A stretch of DNA of 64,000 bases from Limnephilus marmoratus (lineage: Eukaryota > Arthropoda > Insecta > Trichoptera > Limnephilidae). The notes beneath the pieces were generated by a model. The model ran no database searches. It was given only the letters and a program-made list of their open reading frames with translations, and was not told the origin of the DNA. Position numbers and translations under genes: made by a program. The stretch covers positions 41,699,019 through 41,763,018 of the forward strand of contig OU862920.1 of the NCBI GenBank assembly GCA_917880885.1. The letters are read 5' to 3'. Below, piece after piece: positions 53,764-64,000 of the stretch; the first letter of the stretch is position 1; each line of letters opens with the position of its first letter.

Positions 53764-53810
53764 AAAAACCCTGAAGAAGTGAGCGTTGCTCACGAAACAT
53801 GTTGGTTTTT
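53764..53810 (+). ncRNA. Hammerhead-like motif at Penelope-like 3' end
   Basis: A 7-bp helix I (AAAAACC at 53764-53770 with GGTTTTT at 53804-53810) encloses CTGAAGA, a perfect 6-bp stem II (GTGAGC/GCTCAC with GTT loop), GAAA, a minimal AC[AT]GT helix III and T at the cleavage position. This layout is a type I hammerhead with tiny helix III. One extra A between the core and stem II, and T rather than C at the cleavage site, may weaken it. Confidence 0.55.
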
Positions 53811-54346
53811 GTAAACTATAAAAGTGGTAAAAACTAAGTATTTTATTAATTTGAAATAATATTTATTTGTTTATTTCTTGTTAGTTTAATGTTTGTCCTT
53901 AAGAAAAAGGGGTTCTTTCAAAACCGGATCAATGTAGTTATTGAAAAAGTGTAGTTTAAAATTTAAAATTTATGTACCTACTACACAGAACGTCTAAATT
54001 TTTTGGAAAGGGTTTTCGTTATACTGTTAGGAGAATATAATTTTGATCGGTTACAAAAAACGGGACATCCCGCAGTGGTTTATACTTGTAAAAGGAAATC
54101 ATAAGTAGAATTTCCAAGTAGGTAAATTAATAGTAAAACTTTCAGCACTATCTTATCGTGAAGATTTGACTATTCAAATGTCGAGACAGTAAATTCCATG
54201 CATTCTTGCTTAGGTATAATCTACTACATAATGGAAGACACCTATATATATTATTATATGCACCTAATTGACTTATTTATTTATGCCATCACGCCACAGT
54301 GAATACTCCTTTGATCTGTACGGCAGTTCCTTTCAATATCAAAAAT
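53811..54346. other. Unassigned AT-rich DNA
   Basis: No supported feature. Confidence 0.35.
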
Positions 54347-54865
54347 ATCGATCTTCCAATTGATTAGTCAGACATCTCCGAAAAATCGAAATTTGAGTTG
54401 AGTGCTCAAAAAACAACAAATCAATTATAATGCACAAAACTTGCAGTGAATTAAACAAAATATTGAAGTTTTCTAGGTCACTATAAGCGGGGTTTCCTCT
54501 GAACGTGAACGTGAACATTTGTTTACAAATTTGCTTGAATATTTCTGCAAACATTGTCAAAGAGGGCGTGGCCTTGCACATTTTTTATGCGTCTGCATTA
54601 AGGTCTCGCTCCCATTGCCAATGTTTACATTATTGTTCATGTTCACGATCGGAGGAGACCCCGCTTTAGGATACTTAAAAATGCCACACGAGTGTGCCGG
54701 ACCGTTATACCTCCCGGTGTTATTTTATAGCATATTTAATACGTAAAACACAGAGACGGATAAATAATATTTGATTTATGGTGAACCTTCAAATATTGCT
54801 TTCTTCATTATCTCTTATATATATTAGTACTTGGAGATGTCTGACTAATCAACTGGACGATCGAT
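54347..54865. mobile_element. TIR element with a nested palindrome
   Basis: Outer inverted repeats of about 34 bp, ATCGATCTTCCAATTGATTA and GTCAGACATCTCC at the left with their inverse at the right, are flanked by AAAT on both sides. A second palindrome lies inside at 54484-54668, with arms of about 35 bp (GCGGGGTTTCCTC, GTGAACGTGAACA). No transposase is encoded. Confidence 0.65.
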
Positions 54866-55297
54866 AAATTCGGACGTTGGTCATAAAGTTATTAAATGAA
54901 TATCAGTCTTGTGGCCGACCACCGTAACATTATCTTCCGATCGGCGACTTTGGCCGAGTTCTTATTAAAAACGTTAAACCGCAAAAACGTGCAGTGGGTA
55001 TTTCTATCTCGAATGTTACTTTTATTGCAGCGACGCCGCTCGGGTTTCACAAGTTTTTCTCAAAGAATATTCACCGTGAAATTCCATCTTTTCTTGCAAA
55101 CTCTTGATCAGCTATCCGCTACCCGTGGTCCTAAATTTTCCCAAAAAATATATATTTATGTAACAACATATCTTAATGTAATGTATATTATGACATTTTT
55201 CATGACTTACAACTGACAGCATGAGCAGTAATCATAACAATATGAGTTTATATATGTGAATAAGTATGTTAGTCGTAAATAACTAATTTTAAGACTG
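54866..55297. other. Unassigned DNA
   Basis: A 106-codon frame at 54896 lacks a recognised domain. Confidence 0.35.
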
Positions 55298-55359
55298 TTG
55301 CAAATCATAATACGGATAGAGCAGTAACAATACTGCCCTAATCGTATTATGACTTGCAA
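55298..55359. other. Compact hairpin, 29-bp arms
   Basis: TTGCAAATCATAATACGG... (55298-55326) is inversely repeated at 55331-55359 around a 4-base loop, with about 25 of 29 positions matching. It could be a tiny fold-back element or a hairpin RNA. Confidence 0.5.
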
Positions 55360-55920
55360 GTACAAACTCGGTTATAAAAATAAGGATTGTTCTAAGTCAC
55401 TATAGTCGAACAGATACCAAATGCACTCCCAAATTTTCACACGGGGATTAACGTACAGTCAAAACTCCGAAAAACCCAAACTCGAAAGGCACTCCACCAT
55501 TATATTATTAATATTTTTATATCTTTCATTTCTTATTATTTATACGTCCCTCGTAAATTCCTATTTTCGAAAAAACATTACACTGGATTCCAAAAACAAT
55601 ATTTCAGACAATACCTAATAATTACACGCTGCGAAACAAAATTTAGAAATTCCATTGGTGGTTATTTCCGTGAATTAGGCGACTAAATCCTTTGGAAATT
55701 CCATTGTTATTTATATCATGCTACTTACTATAAAAGCAAACAATTAATGATTCCACATTTAGTAATAATAACTGTATTGACTTCATAAGATCAAAAACCA
55801 GTCCATTACTTTATTTTCGATTTAATAGCTAGATATATTTATTAATGTCATTTTGACTCCGTTTATTTAATCGGTGTGATTGTAATTACATATTGTTTGA
55901 TCTAATATCAACGATGCGAA
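55360..55920. other. Unassigned AT-rich DNA
   Basis: No supported feature. Confidence 0.35.
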
Positions 55921-56655
55921 TTGCAGGCAGGCGAAAAAACGATAGTTTATAATGTTATCAAGTTTTTCCAAAAAATCCGTGACAATCCAGAATACATCAA
56001 AACATTGAACTTCAAGCAAGTACATTTATTGGCAGCAGGACTGACGACATCCATACATTTCTTGGCAGCAGGCTTGCGGCCTCAACGGGATTGGAAGATT
56101 TTAAAAAGGATGTTGTGCGTCGCAGTGGGATGGATTTTTATGACAATGGACAATATCCCACTCTTGCAAATCTTAACAAAGTTGTGGTGGATAAATTTTT
56201 TTTTTGATCTCATGAGTCATTGCGATGTATTTTGCATGATATTGGTTTAAAATTCAAAATACACAAAGATGGAAGAAAGTATTTAATTGGAAGATTAGAC
56301 ATTGCTACAGCGCGCGTAGACTTTTTGAGGAAAATGAACTAGCGATGGAAGGCAAATAGTCTATTTGGACGAGACTTGGGTGAATCAAAATCACTCGATT
56401 ACACACATGTGTCAAAATAGTGAGGGCAATGGGGGTTTAAAAGTGCCAGTTGGAAAAGGAAGCCGGTTGATCATTTTGCATTGTGGTTCAGCAAAAACGG
56501 GTTTTATCACGGGGAGTAAATTTATATTCCGTACGAAAAAGGTTATGTCGAATACAGATTACCATCCTGAAATGAATTCCAAAGTCTTCAAAAATTGATT
56601 TGAAAATCAGTTTGTGACATTCCTCGAAGAACCCTCTGTAATTGGAATGTAAAAT
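55921..56655 (+). pseudogene. Tc1/mariner-superfamily transposase pseudogene
   Basis: The translation, moving between frames, shows GEKTIVYNVIKFFQKIRD (N-terminal helix-turn-helix), DFKKDVVRRSGMDFYDNGQY, ILHDIGLKFKIHKDGRKYL, then YLDETWVNQNHSIT (first catalytic Asp), LKVPVGKGSRLIILHCGSAK and EEPSVI. That order fits IS630/Tc1/mariner-type DDE transposases. Stops and frameshifts occur near 56040-56100, 56210-56250, 56340 and 56596. The second and third catalytic acidic residues lie beyond the 3' break and are missing. Terminal inverted repeats were not found. Confidence 0.75.
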
Positions 56656-57212
56656 AAATATTTTTTAATCAAAAATAAAAATTTACCGATGTAACAAGTT
56701 CATTGTATTGTAAAAAGTATGTTGTTTTATGTTGATGTGCACATTTAGGTATTTTTGTCTTTAAAAAATAAATTTGTAAAATCCCAGCCGGGGATAAAAA
56801 TCAAATATTATTAAAATTTAAATATCTCATAAATTGGTTACCGCTTTATTAATTAGCATCTGATAAAACCTGTCTACGAATTTTCTTGATTCTGAAATAT
56901 ATACGTTATATGAGTTACCGGACACCTTGTAGGTATTTTTAATACCTACGCATTTTCATTCGATCCTTATTCAGACTTAAATTCAGTCCCAAACATAATA
57001 AAAACATTTTGTTTAGTAAAATTAATTTTGAGTCGTGAACCTTCTCGTGTTGCTTTACCTGTAAATTTTATAACTGACTTTGGACTTTGGCCGTTCACTT
57101 AGTTTCTGTTTGACTATAGTCGTATAAGTCTTAGTTGTAAGTCATTAGTTATCAATCTTAGTTATAATATAAGCCACTTGTAGTATTTTGGTATAGATTA
57201 AATGTATAAATG
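56656..57212. other. Unassigned AT-rich DNA
   Basis: No supported feature. Confidence 0.35.
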
Positions 57213-57300
57213 AATTGGTAAAGCGCCCTTGTGGTGATTTTCTCACGAAAATGGCGCTAAAAAAATCATCCCATAATTGTTATTATTATTATTATGCTTG
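57213..57300 (-). repeat. Family R4 short repeat, inverted
   Basis: The minus strand gives (AAT)n, then AGCGCCATTTTCGTGAGAAA, ATCACCACAAGGGCGCTTT. It is the only minus copy. Confidence 0.65.
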
Positions 57301-57766
57301 ATGTCAGTGGTTATTTTTCACCGATTTCTGCAATGCTGTGATTAATTACTTAGTTAGTTTTAGTTTAAAACCTCTTTATTATCTAACTTATCAACACGTT
57401 AATCTCTTACCCCTCAACAACTATGTCCTGGCAAACACGCCTTGCATCATTCACGTTCAATCATCGCATCAAGCATACATTTTCTTGCCGTTATAATCTA
57501 GATATCAATCACTTGATCGTTCCATAACTTCCTCGGACTTCTCCGACTTCTGGTACCATTCTCTTCTTGTATTTTCTCCTATTTTATGTTGCTCATTATC
57601 AGCATTGCTTTTTTCCTACATATATCTACATTTTCGGTCATATTTTTACCCTTTCTCTTTCACATTTGTTCATTGTTTATTTTATGAGATTTGGTATCAG
57701 CACTCTGTTGTTGACTGTAAGCTTTCGATCTGTAAGACCTCGATTCTTTTTTCAATTTTTTGAAGT
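57301..57766. other. Unassigned DNA
   Basis: No supported feature. Confidence 0.35.
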
Positions 57767-58047
57767 AAAACTTCTTTACGCACGTTTGACTTGGGGAGTA
57801 AGCTGGCGAACGCGTGACGAGAGCGTTACGAAAAGCGAGGCGAACGCTTCGTATATTATAAGAGAGAGAGTTGCGAGCACACATTTTCTTTCTCTCTTTC
57901 TCCAGGCAGGCCTATTGACTGTATCACACTGTAGGGGCAAGAGAGAGCAGTGCTCGCGCACATTTTTTTTTCTTTCCCTCTTCCTATCATATAGATGAAT
58001 CAGAAGTTTTACTTCAGTTGTGTGGTCTAAAGCACACTCGTTTTTTT
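57767..58047 (-). repeat. Family C repeat, internally deleted
   Basis: It begins GAAGTAAAACTTCTTTACGC on + and ends GTGTGGTCTAAAGCACACTCG. The middle lacks one of the GAGA blocks present at 14840 and 16351. Confidence 0.8.
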
Positions 58048-58309
58048 TTTTTATTCTAGTGCAAAGTTTTCGAATAGATATTAGGAAAATATGAGAGAAA
58101 ATAGACACAAACTTTAAAAATATGTTTTTAACCAAATATTTCTTAGTCATTGCCTTCATTTTTAGTCGACATACTAAAAAATGTGGACCATCGCTGCTCA
58201 GAATTGTAGGTATTTGAACTTTTTTTTGTTTTTTTTTTAACAATTTTCCAAGAAAAGTCTTCAAGTGTAACATTTACGATTATTAAAAAAAGTTTCACTT
58301 TAAATCGTT

Positions 58310-58510
58310 TTCATGAATGAATGTGAATACCGTACAAGCGGCCCAATTTCTCTGGAGTATGGGGTGTATTGTGAGAGGTATGGGGAAGAGGAATGTGGGG
58401 GGAAATGCCTGGCGATTCACATCGAGCCACCAAAAATGGCTAAAAATAATTTAAGCAGTGTTTCAATTTCGAATGGTGGTCTTCCACCAGGACGATACTG
58501 AGAGTAACTT
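58310..58510 (+). repeat. Family E, coding-like copy
   Basis: A 62-codon frame reads CLAIHIEPPKMAKNN, SVSISNGGLPPGRY, matching the minus-strand copies at 18950 and 33715. Conservation of the frame across copies suggests descent from a transposable-element ORF. Confidence 0.5.
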
Positions 58511-59724
58511 CCAAGTTTTATTAAATTCAATGATGGTTTTGTGTCTCAAGTGCATTTTCTCTTGACTCGTGCAGTAATAATATTGTTTAAGATTGTTTTG
58601 TTTACATTATCATCTAACACAATAAACAGCTGATAAGCTAAACAAAACAGTCTGGCCAAGCAGAGTGTAGTTCTATTCATGCTTTACAAAGTACCCAAGA
58701 ACTCATCAGGAAGTCAGCGGTTGAACATGAATAATTACACTTGCATTTAATTATTGCAATTAATAATTTATCACAAAGATATACTACTAATGGCTCTATT
58801 GTGAACGTTCCTTGTTTGTCGTAAACGACGCATGTAATACACATATTTTTCCAAACTACAAAGGAGCTTTCGACGGCTCTACCATTATCATTACTAAGAG
58901 TTTAGTGATTATTAGGTATTATTCTTACTCCATTTAGCATTGAATTTGTGCTCAAAATAGATTCAATTGCGTTTAATTACCATGTCTAAATAGCTAGGTT
59001 CTCCTAACCTTTCTTTATGCCTTCTTTAACCCCTCCCCCCATTCTTCCCGCATGACAACATTCCCCCAATATTGGATGGGCCAAAGTCCATAATTCCACG
59101 ATCTTCTCCGTCATAATGACGTCCTTAAACTTAAAGGTCTTCCATGAATAATTTCGAATACACTTCAAGTCGTATCGTTATTCCAAAGTTCTCGAATGTG
59201 ACGTCAACCCATTCTGCATTTTATACTTTCACGTTTTACTGACGATAAGTTAATAAAGCTTTCCAGGGTCAGTCCGTCTAAATTATTTTTCCAAAACACC
59301 TTTATTCGCCTACTTGAATCGTGTTCCTAAAGGTGACTTTGACTAAAAAATATTGCATCTGAGAGACGAAGGTATTTCACTTTTTTCAAACATAAACCTA
59401 ATATCTGTCATCGGGCTATCGTATCGGATGCAAATTAATGATCCAATTCTAGAATTACAGCATGGGATCCAATTCCAATATATCCTACTTCGCTTCTGCG
59501 CGAGTCTTGATTGATGCCAGTGGCTCGATTAGCAGACATGTGTGCTATATTGCACTTCTGTCTTATAATTCGCTGGTGGTAATTTTGGAAATGTTACTTA
59601 AGCAGTCAGGTTCAATTTACAATTAAACCTCTCTGAATTTAACTAGGTTGATCTATCTCATGAAAATTGAGATATTATCTCATTTTGATTGATTCTATTA
59701 AACTTCGGTGTGAGAAACAAAAAA
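58511..59724. other. Unassigned DNA
   Basis: No gene or repeat recognised. Confidence 0.35.
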
Positions 59725-59948
59725 GTGTCGTTAACAAGCGGTAGAAGCGAAACTTTCGCAACCAATGAAGGAACCTTGAAAAGAGAGGTCATAATCAAAG
59801 CGGCCAATGAGCGCATTTCCGTTTTATATCTCAACCAATAGGAGCCCCGATAGGAGTTTGTTGCTTCGCAGGTGCTGTAATGCGTCATTTCCGTTTCGTC
59901 CGAATTCCAAATCACAACGGGGCTATAGAAGTTTCACTTCAAAAGATT
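59725..59948 (+). repeat. Family B repeat
   Basis: It keeps the GCGGTAGAAGCGAAAC start side, CGGCCAATGAGCGCA, CAACCAATAGGAGCC and end GAAGTTTCACTTCAAAAG. It is shorter than the 2009 copy. Confidence 0.75.
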
Positions 59949-60294
59949 ATTACTGTAAAAAACACAGGCCTAAGACGTGTATAATATGTTGCCTCGTGCA
60001 AGACCCTGTGTATAAATTAAATTCTGTATTGTTTCTTTGTGGCGCCAATAATATAACACCCGTCATTTCATTATCATTACACATTCCGAGAGGAAAAAAG
60101 TTTTCTTTGTTCTACGAGATAGAACGACTCGAAGTATTAAATACGCTAGTACAGTCAATAGTAGTTGTTAGTTGTCAGTCGAGTACCAGCGTTTGTATGC
60201 GGATTGGTAATAAATTTATAATTGAACTTGTAGTTTTTTTTCTACGCTTTGTTCCTAGTCTCCAATTTCAATCTCATATAGCTAACCTGTAACC
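59949..60294. other. Unassigned DNA
   Basis: It lies between two family B copies. An open frame crossing from the repeat has no domain. Confidence 0.35.
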
Positions 60295-60528
60295 TGTGAA
60301 ATTTTACCAAAACAGTCTCAAACTATGAAGAACCAAGGAGCCTTGAAAAGTGAGGTCATAATCAAAGCGCAGTGAGCAGGCCAATGAGCACAAATCTCGC
60401 TTCGTTTCCAATTTATATATCAACCAATAGGAGCCTTGATAGGTACTGTAGGTGCTGTACGTGTCATTTCCGTTTCAACCGAATTCCGAATCGCTAACGG
60501 GGCTAACGAAGTTTCACTTCAAAAAATA
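60295..60528 (+). repeat. Family B repeat, 5'-truncated
   Basis: It lacks the CGAGTG start. It contains ACCAAAACAGTCTCAA, GGAGCCTTGAAAAGTGAGG, CAACCAATAGGAGCCTTG and end GAAGTTTCACTTCAAAAAA. Confidence 0.75.
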
Positions 60529-61153
60529 TTAGGGCTCTTCTTTAATTTGGGATGTCGAACAAAATTTCGTAATTATTCATGGTATTGTTAATTTATAAAT
60601 TTGTTAACCGTTTGCCACTTTTCATGTAATTCTATATCTTCATTTCATGATCTTCCTAGTTGCAATAAGAACATTCAACAAATTTTTCTTTCCTAAATCA
60701 TTTCTTGAAGTAGCTCTAACCGTAATTCTTTTAGAATTTTTATCTGTACGGGAATGTCTCTCAGATCTTGTTAACGTTATTGTGATGCCTTCGGAATTGA
60801 AAAGCCTCAACCCCTCGATAGCGATCTTCTGCGACATGCAGTACCAGGAAATTGATCTTGTGTGGAGGTGCATTGCAGAGAGAAGGGAGTAATAGAACTA
60901 CGAGTAGGATTGACTGGACTACCAGATTGTTTTGATTTCCTCTTTGACCGTTTGCTTTATTCTCCGAGGAAAGTGTCAATGGAGAGAGACGATTTTGAAG
61001 AAATACCGTTTCGAAATGTCTACTTCTGTTATTTTTCTTTGATGCTATAATATGTTTGTAATTTTATAATATGTATGTAAACGTGTAACATTAAGAGCGA
61101 ATAATTTCTAAAATGGAAGATAATTTGACACTTCTCACAACAACATATATAAT
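60529..61153. other. Unassigned DNA
   Basis: Overlapping short frames on both strands (60640-61050) with no recognised domain. Confidence 0.35.
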
Positions 61154-61156
61154 TTA

Positions 61157-61324
61157 GGGAACGCACCCATACTACGTGACCTGTTCAGGGGGGGGGGGGT
61201 CTTCAAAATACCACGCTTGGTACAAATGAGCGGCGGGTTGCTTAGGTTTTTGGTCACCGGGGGAGAGGGAGGGGGTGTGTTTAAAAATCGCAAAAAGATG
61301 GTCACGTGGTATGGGTACGTTCCC
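61157..61324. mobile_element. Small Harbinger-type MITE, 168 bp
   Basis: The ends GGGAACGCACCCATACTACG and, inverted, GGGAACGTACCCATACCACG form TIRs of about 25 bp ending in ACGTGACC. TTA flanks both sides (61154-61156, 61325-61327). The centre holds G runs. Confidence 0.8.
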
Positions 61325-61327
61325 TTA

Positions 61328-61785
61328 CGTTAATAACGTAAGCTTGCAAATTAATGTCCGTACATATAAATGTGTATCTTTGATAATAATCAGAATGTAG
61401 TTCTGTGAATGGTAGACCTCACGTTAAGTCGGTTAGACAGCTCACGCAAACTCTGGTAGGATAAAAAGGTACTATCAAACACGGCTACCATCTTGACAGA
61501 ATTGACCGGACAAACAAATTTACAGATGAAATGCAAAGCGCTCAAGTTAAAAAAGGACTTCGTCTTGCTCAAACCATAATATGTGATTGCTTTGTATGCC
61601 ACCTTTTTTATTTCACATCACCCCTTGTATATTATATACCTAATCTCGGAGAACCGAATTATGTTAAATCATTTTTAATTTCCCATTTGATGTTGTCTCT
61701 ACATTTTTTTACCCAATTGACATATTATATTTCTTATTGTTATTTGTACATTGTTTTAACCGTTTGGTCTCCCTTTTTATTGCAG
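61328..61785. other. Sequence upstream of the Trio-like exon
   Basis: It ends in a pyrimidine-rich tract and TTGCAG acceptor at 61780-61785. I see nothing else. Confidence 0.4.
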
Positions 61786-61987
61786 CGCTCGGTGCTGGCG
61801 CGTGCGCGATGGACGGCGCGCGCGCGCTGGAGCTACTGCCGCTGCTGCAGGAGCGGCTGGTTGCGCTGACGGGCGGGCGCGACCGGCGCGGCGGGGCCGT
61901 CGTCAGCTTCCCAGCCACGCCGCGACGCGACCGCGCCAAGCCGGACGACTACCGCCGGCTGCTCAACTACCTCTTCGCGATACCAAA
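61786..61987 (+). CDS. trio: Trio-like Rho guanine-nucleotide exchange factor, N-terminal exon
   Basis: This GC-rich exon sits between a TTTTTATTGCAG acceptor and a GTAAGT donor. From ATG 61809 it encodes about 59 residues: an amphipathic LELLPLLQERL helix, then LTGGRDRRGGAVVSFPA (residues 20-36), then a basic stretch and YRRLLNYLFAIP. This is the opening of the SEC14/CRAL-TRIO domain of Trio/Kalirin/UNC-73, large multidomain exchange factors for Rac/Rho GTPases in axon guidance. The frame is open upstream to the exon edge (7 codons), so the ATG may be the start or internal. The exon ends in phase 2 after two bases of a Lys/Asn codon. Spectrin repeats, DH-PH and other domains would lie beyond the window. 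GC content is far above the surroundings. Confidence 0.8.
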
Positions 61988-62407
61988 GTAAGTCACCAAC
62001 ATACTCCTTGTGTATCAATATAGAACAGGTAAAGTATCTACTACCAAAATGCACAAAAAAAAAAAATTACTAAATTCACGAAACTTTGCTCCTACATGTT
62101 CTTTCAGTGAAGATCTGCAGAGTCCAAAGAGTCAAAATAAAGTATGTAAATAATTTCGTGGCAGTATAAATGAAGATCTGCAGTGTCCAAATATTCAAAA
62201 TATGTAAATTACACCTCTGAGACCTCACAAGCACTAGTTAAAAAGGGGACAAACATTGATTTGTTCTAATGTGACTCGTTTAATAAAGGGTCCTAAGTCC
62301 CATTAAAATAAGTTATTTTTAATTGTAATAAGAAAACCTAACAAAAAGCAAAAAATCTAATAAAAGCAAATAAAGGTATAAATTTCATATTTTTAAATAT
62401 TTTACAG
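61988..62407 (+). other. Intron after the Trio-like exon
   Basis: AT-rich, with a locally duplicated GTGAAGATCTGCAG/ATGAAGATCTGCAG segment (62109, 62172). It ends in TATTTTACAG, an acceptor-like sequence. Confidence 0.4.
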
Positions 62408-62476
62408 CTTCGAGGGCTTCATCTGTTCATGGTGCAATTTTAGCACGTGTAATAAATATTTGGCCACCCACTGTAG
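62408..62476 (+). other. Possible 69-nt cassette exon
   Basis: Bounded by TATTTTACAG and by TAG|GTACGT. Joined to the preceding exon in phase 2 it stays open for 23 codons (FEGFICSWCNFSTCNKYLAT and a few more) and ends again in phase 2. It has no resemblance to the SEC14 domain that should continue here, and a 69-nt open stretch is not rare by chance. Confidence 0.2.
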
Positions 62477-64000
62477 GTACGTTCGATAGCAGAAATGTGT
62501 ATGTACTTAGTCATCGGTAGTGGTTCCAAATTTCTCTAGGAATAATAATGAATAATAACCCCGGAATGGTAAACTTTCCGCTCTTGAACTGTGAAATGTT
62601 ATTGGATTGCAATTGCGAGTTCGGCTACTATTGCCGACGCTAAACCCCGTTGACACTGCCAAGTCTACCGAAGCCGTGTCGGTAAAGAACGCAGAAACGA
62701 GCGTCAAAGAAGTTTGCAACAACTCGAAAAAACGCCATAGTTTGGCGTTTTCAAAGGATTGCTTTCTTATACTCTGCAGTTTTTAAATTTTATATGAGAA
62801 AATTCCTCTCGTAGTTTCAGGCAATGTCTCCCGTCTCAGTTCGGCTTAGCCCGCTTCCCGCTATCTCTCGACGTATAATAACTTCTTACTGCTCTCAAAA
62901 GAGTTTGCGTTGGATGTGAGCATTATTTGTAACACGTCCCTTTAGTTTTTGAGAGACGTTTATTCATTCATGTCGGATCAACGTCTTCTCGAGTTTTTTA
63001 AACTGTGAAAATGTTTCAGGTCAGGTCAGATGATTTATCATAAATAAATTCGTTCATATTTCAGTATAAGTAGGGAATATTCTCGTGTATAATATTGATT
63101 TGAAGGTATGGTTTAAAATATCTACAGGCCGGTAGATCAGTCATTTTTGGTAATAGTATCGCAAGGCTTACTTGCCAGAGTCCTACCAGAAGGCAACTTG
63201 ACGGAGGTAGTTGCAAGCCGAGCTTAAAGGAACTGAAATACCGGTCGTGTATTAACTCGGGATTGCCATGTATTGTTTTGGTGATTGGAATCTAACAACT
63301 TTCCATCATCAGATCAGATGGAGTGCTTCTCCCAGGGGTGGTGTAGGATACGTTTCCAAATAGAGAACTCCAGTCTAATTTTTTTTATTTTTTTTTGTTG
63401 AATAATGACCTTCTAACTGAAATCACCGCATATTTTTTTTAGAGTTATTAATATTAATATTAATTAATATTATCAAAAACGAAGAATCACCCACAAAAGT
63501 GTAGGCAAACAATATCAGCTGATCGATTGCGGCCATTTTGATTTGGCCGTGGAGTAGTAGGTAGCATTATGATATAGTATATTTTATACGATTTTTTCGT
63601 ACAGTTTAAAGTTTTTAAATATTTTAAATAATAGAGATACCTCTATTTTTTATACTGAATTATTTAGGCCCAAATAATGTTTCAATAAACACAACAAGTA
63701 AATCTCTGTAAACAGTAGATATGTAAATAAACGAATAAATGAATACGATGGCTTGTGTCATTCCTACATTCCAGTACATTTTCCTTCCAATGACTTTACG
63801 GTGACGTCACTACAAGAGGAACAGTGACGTCACCACTAAACATTTCAATAATGCCAACTTGACGCTGTGTTTTGACGAGATGTTTAAAAATTCGCTTTTT
63901 AATAATTTTTTAAAAACTCTGCGTTTAATATTATTAAATAAAACTTATATATTCAGAATCAGCGTTTATTGGTCTATATGAATATATTTTTTAAGCCGTA
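62477..64000. other. Unassigned DNA, probably intron
   Basis: No coding exon, RNA or known repeat is recognised. The continuation of the SEC14 domain was not found. Confidence 0.35.

Overview
The window looks like an AT-rich, transposon-dense piece of an insect nuclear genome, most likely Lepidoptera. The support is indirect: abundant small non-autonomous Helitrons with the A|TC...CTAG|T ends familiar from butterflies and moths, tRNA-derived SINE heads, RTE-, Jockey- and Penelope-type retroelement remains, PIF/Harbinger- and Tc1/mariner-like DNA transposon remains, and one GC-rich host exon with consensus splice sites. No rRNA, CRISPR, operon or intact virus-like element is visible.

The only protein-coding host sequence I can name is a single exon on the + strand near the right end (61786-61987). 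It matches the start of the SEC14/CRAL-TRIO domain of the Rho-GEF Trio (Kalirin/UNC-73 family). A TATA/initiator-like promoter and a GC-rich, apparently non-coding segment ending in a perfect GTAAGT donor (about 4063-4731) could be an upstream 5'UTR exon of the same gene. If so, most of the window is one very large first intron. A 69-nt open segment with splice-like ends (62408-62476) could be a phase-neutral cassette exon; this is weak.

Layout. 0-14 kb: mostly unassigned AT-rich DNA, two copies of a short repeat family (A/B), a tRNA-like sequence, and old repeats J, K and L. 14-20 kb: two copies of repeat C, two local tandem duplications, a G-run terminal-inverted-repeat (TIR) transposon, a SINE head and a LINE 3' fragment. 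20.7-24.4 kb: a Harbinger-like element carrying a nearly intact, 5'-truncated RTE-type LINE whose flanking direct repeats are 342 bp long and appear identical. 24.6-26.2 kb: a fold-back Penelope-like insertion with hammerhead-ribozyme motifs, a fold-back MITE and a complete mini-Helitron. 29-36 kb: four LINE fragments and a chimeric A/B repeat. 36.9-42.1 kb: a Helitron cluster, including one family whose body is an array of perfect heat-shock-element pentamers. 42-50.4 kb: dense A/B repeats, inverted SINE pairs and G-rich Helitrons. 51-57 kb: a Jockey-like LINE, a Penelope-like GIY-YIG pseudogene with a hammerhead-like 3' motif, a nested palindromic element and a broken Tc1/mariner transposase. 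57.2-61.3 kb: more R4, C, E and B repeats and a small Harbinger-type MITE.

The main biological interest is in the mobile DNA: Helitrons that may spread HSF-binding sites, an unusually long target-site duplication, ribozyme-bearing Penelope ends, and three short repeat families (A, B, C) that share the same ends. Repeat family names (A, B, C, E, J, K, L, R4) are labels made here for this window only. All comparisons were made by eye; no alignment or folding program was run.
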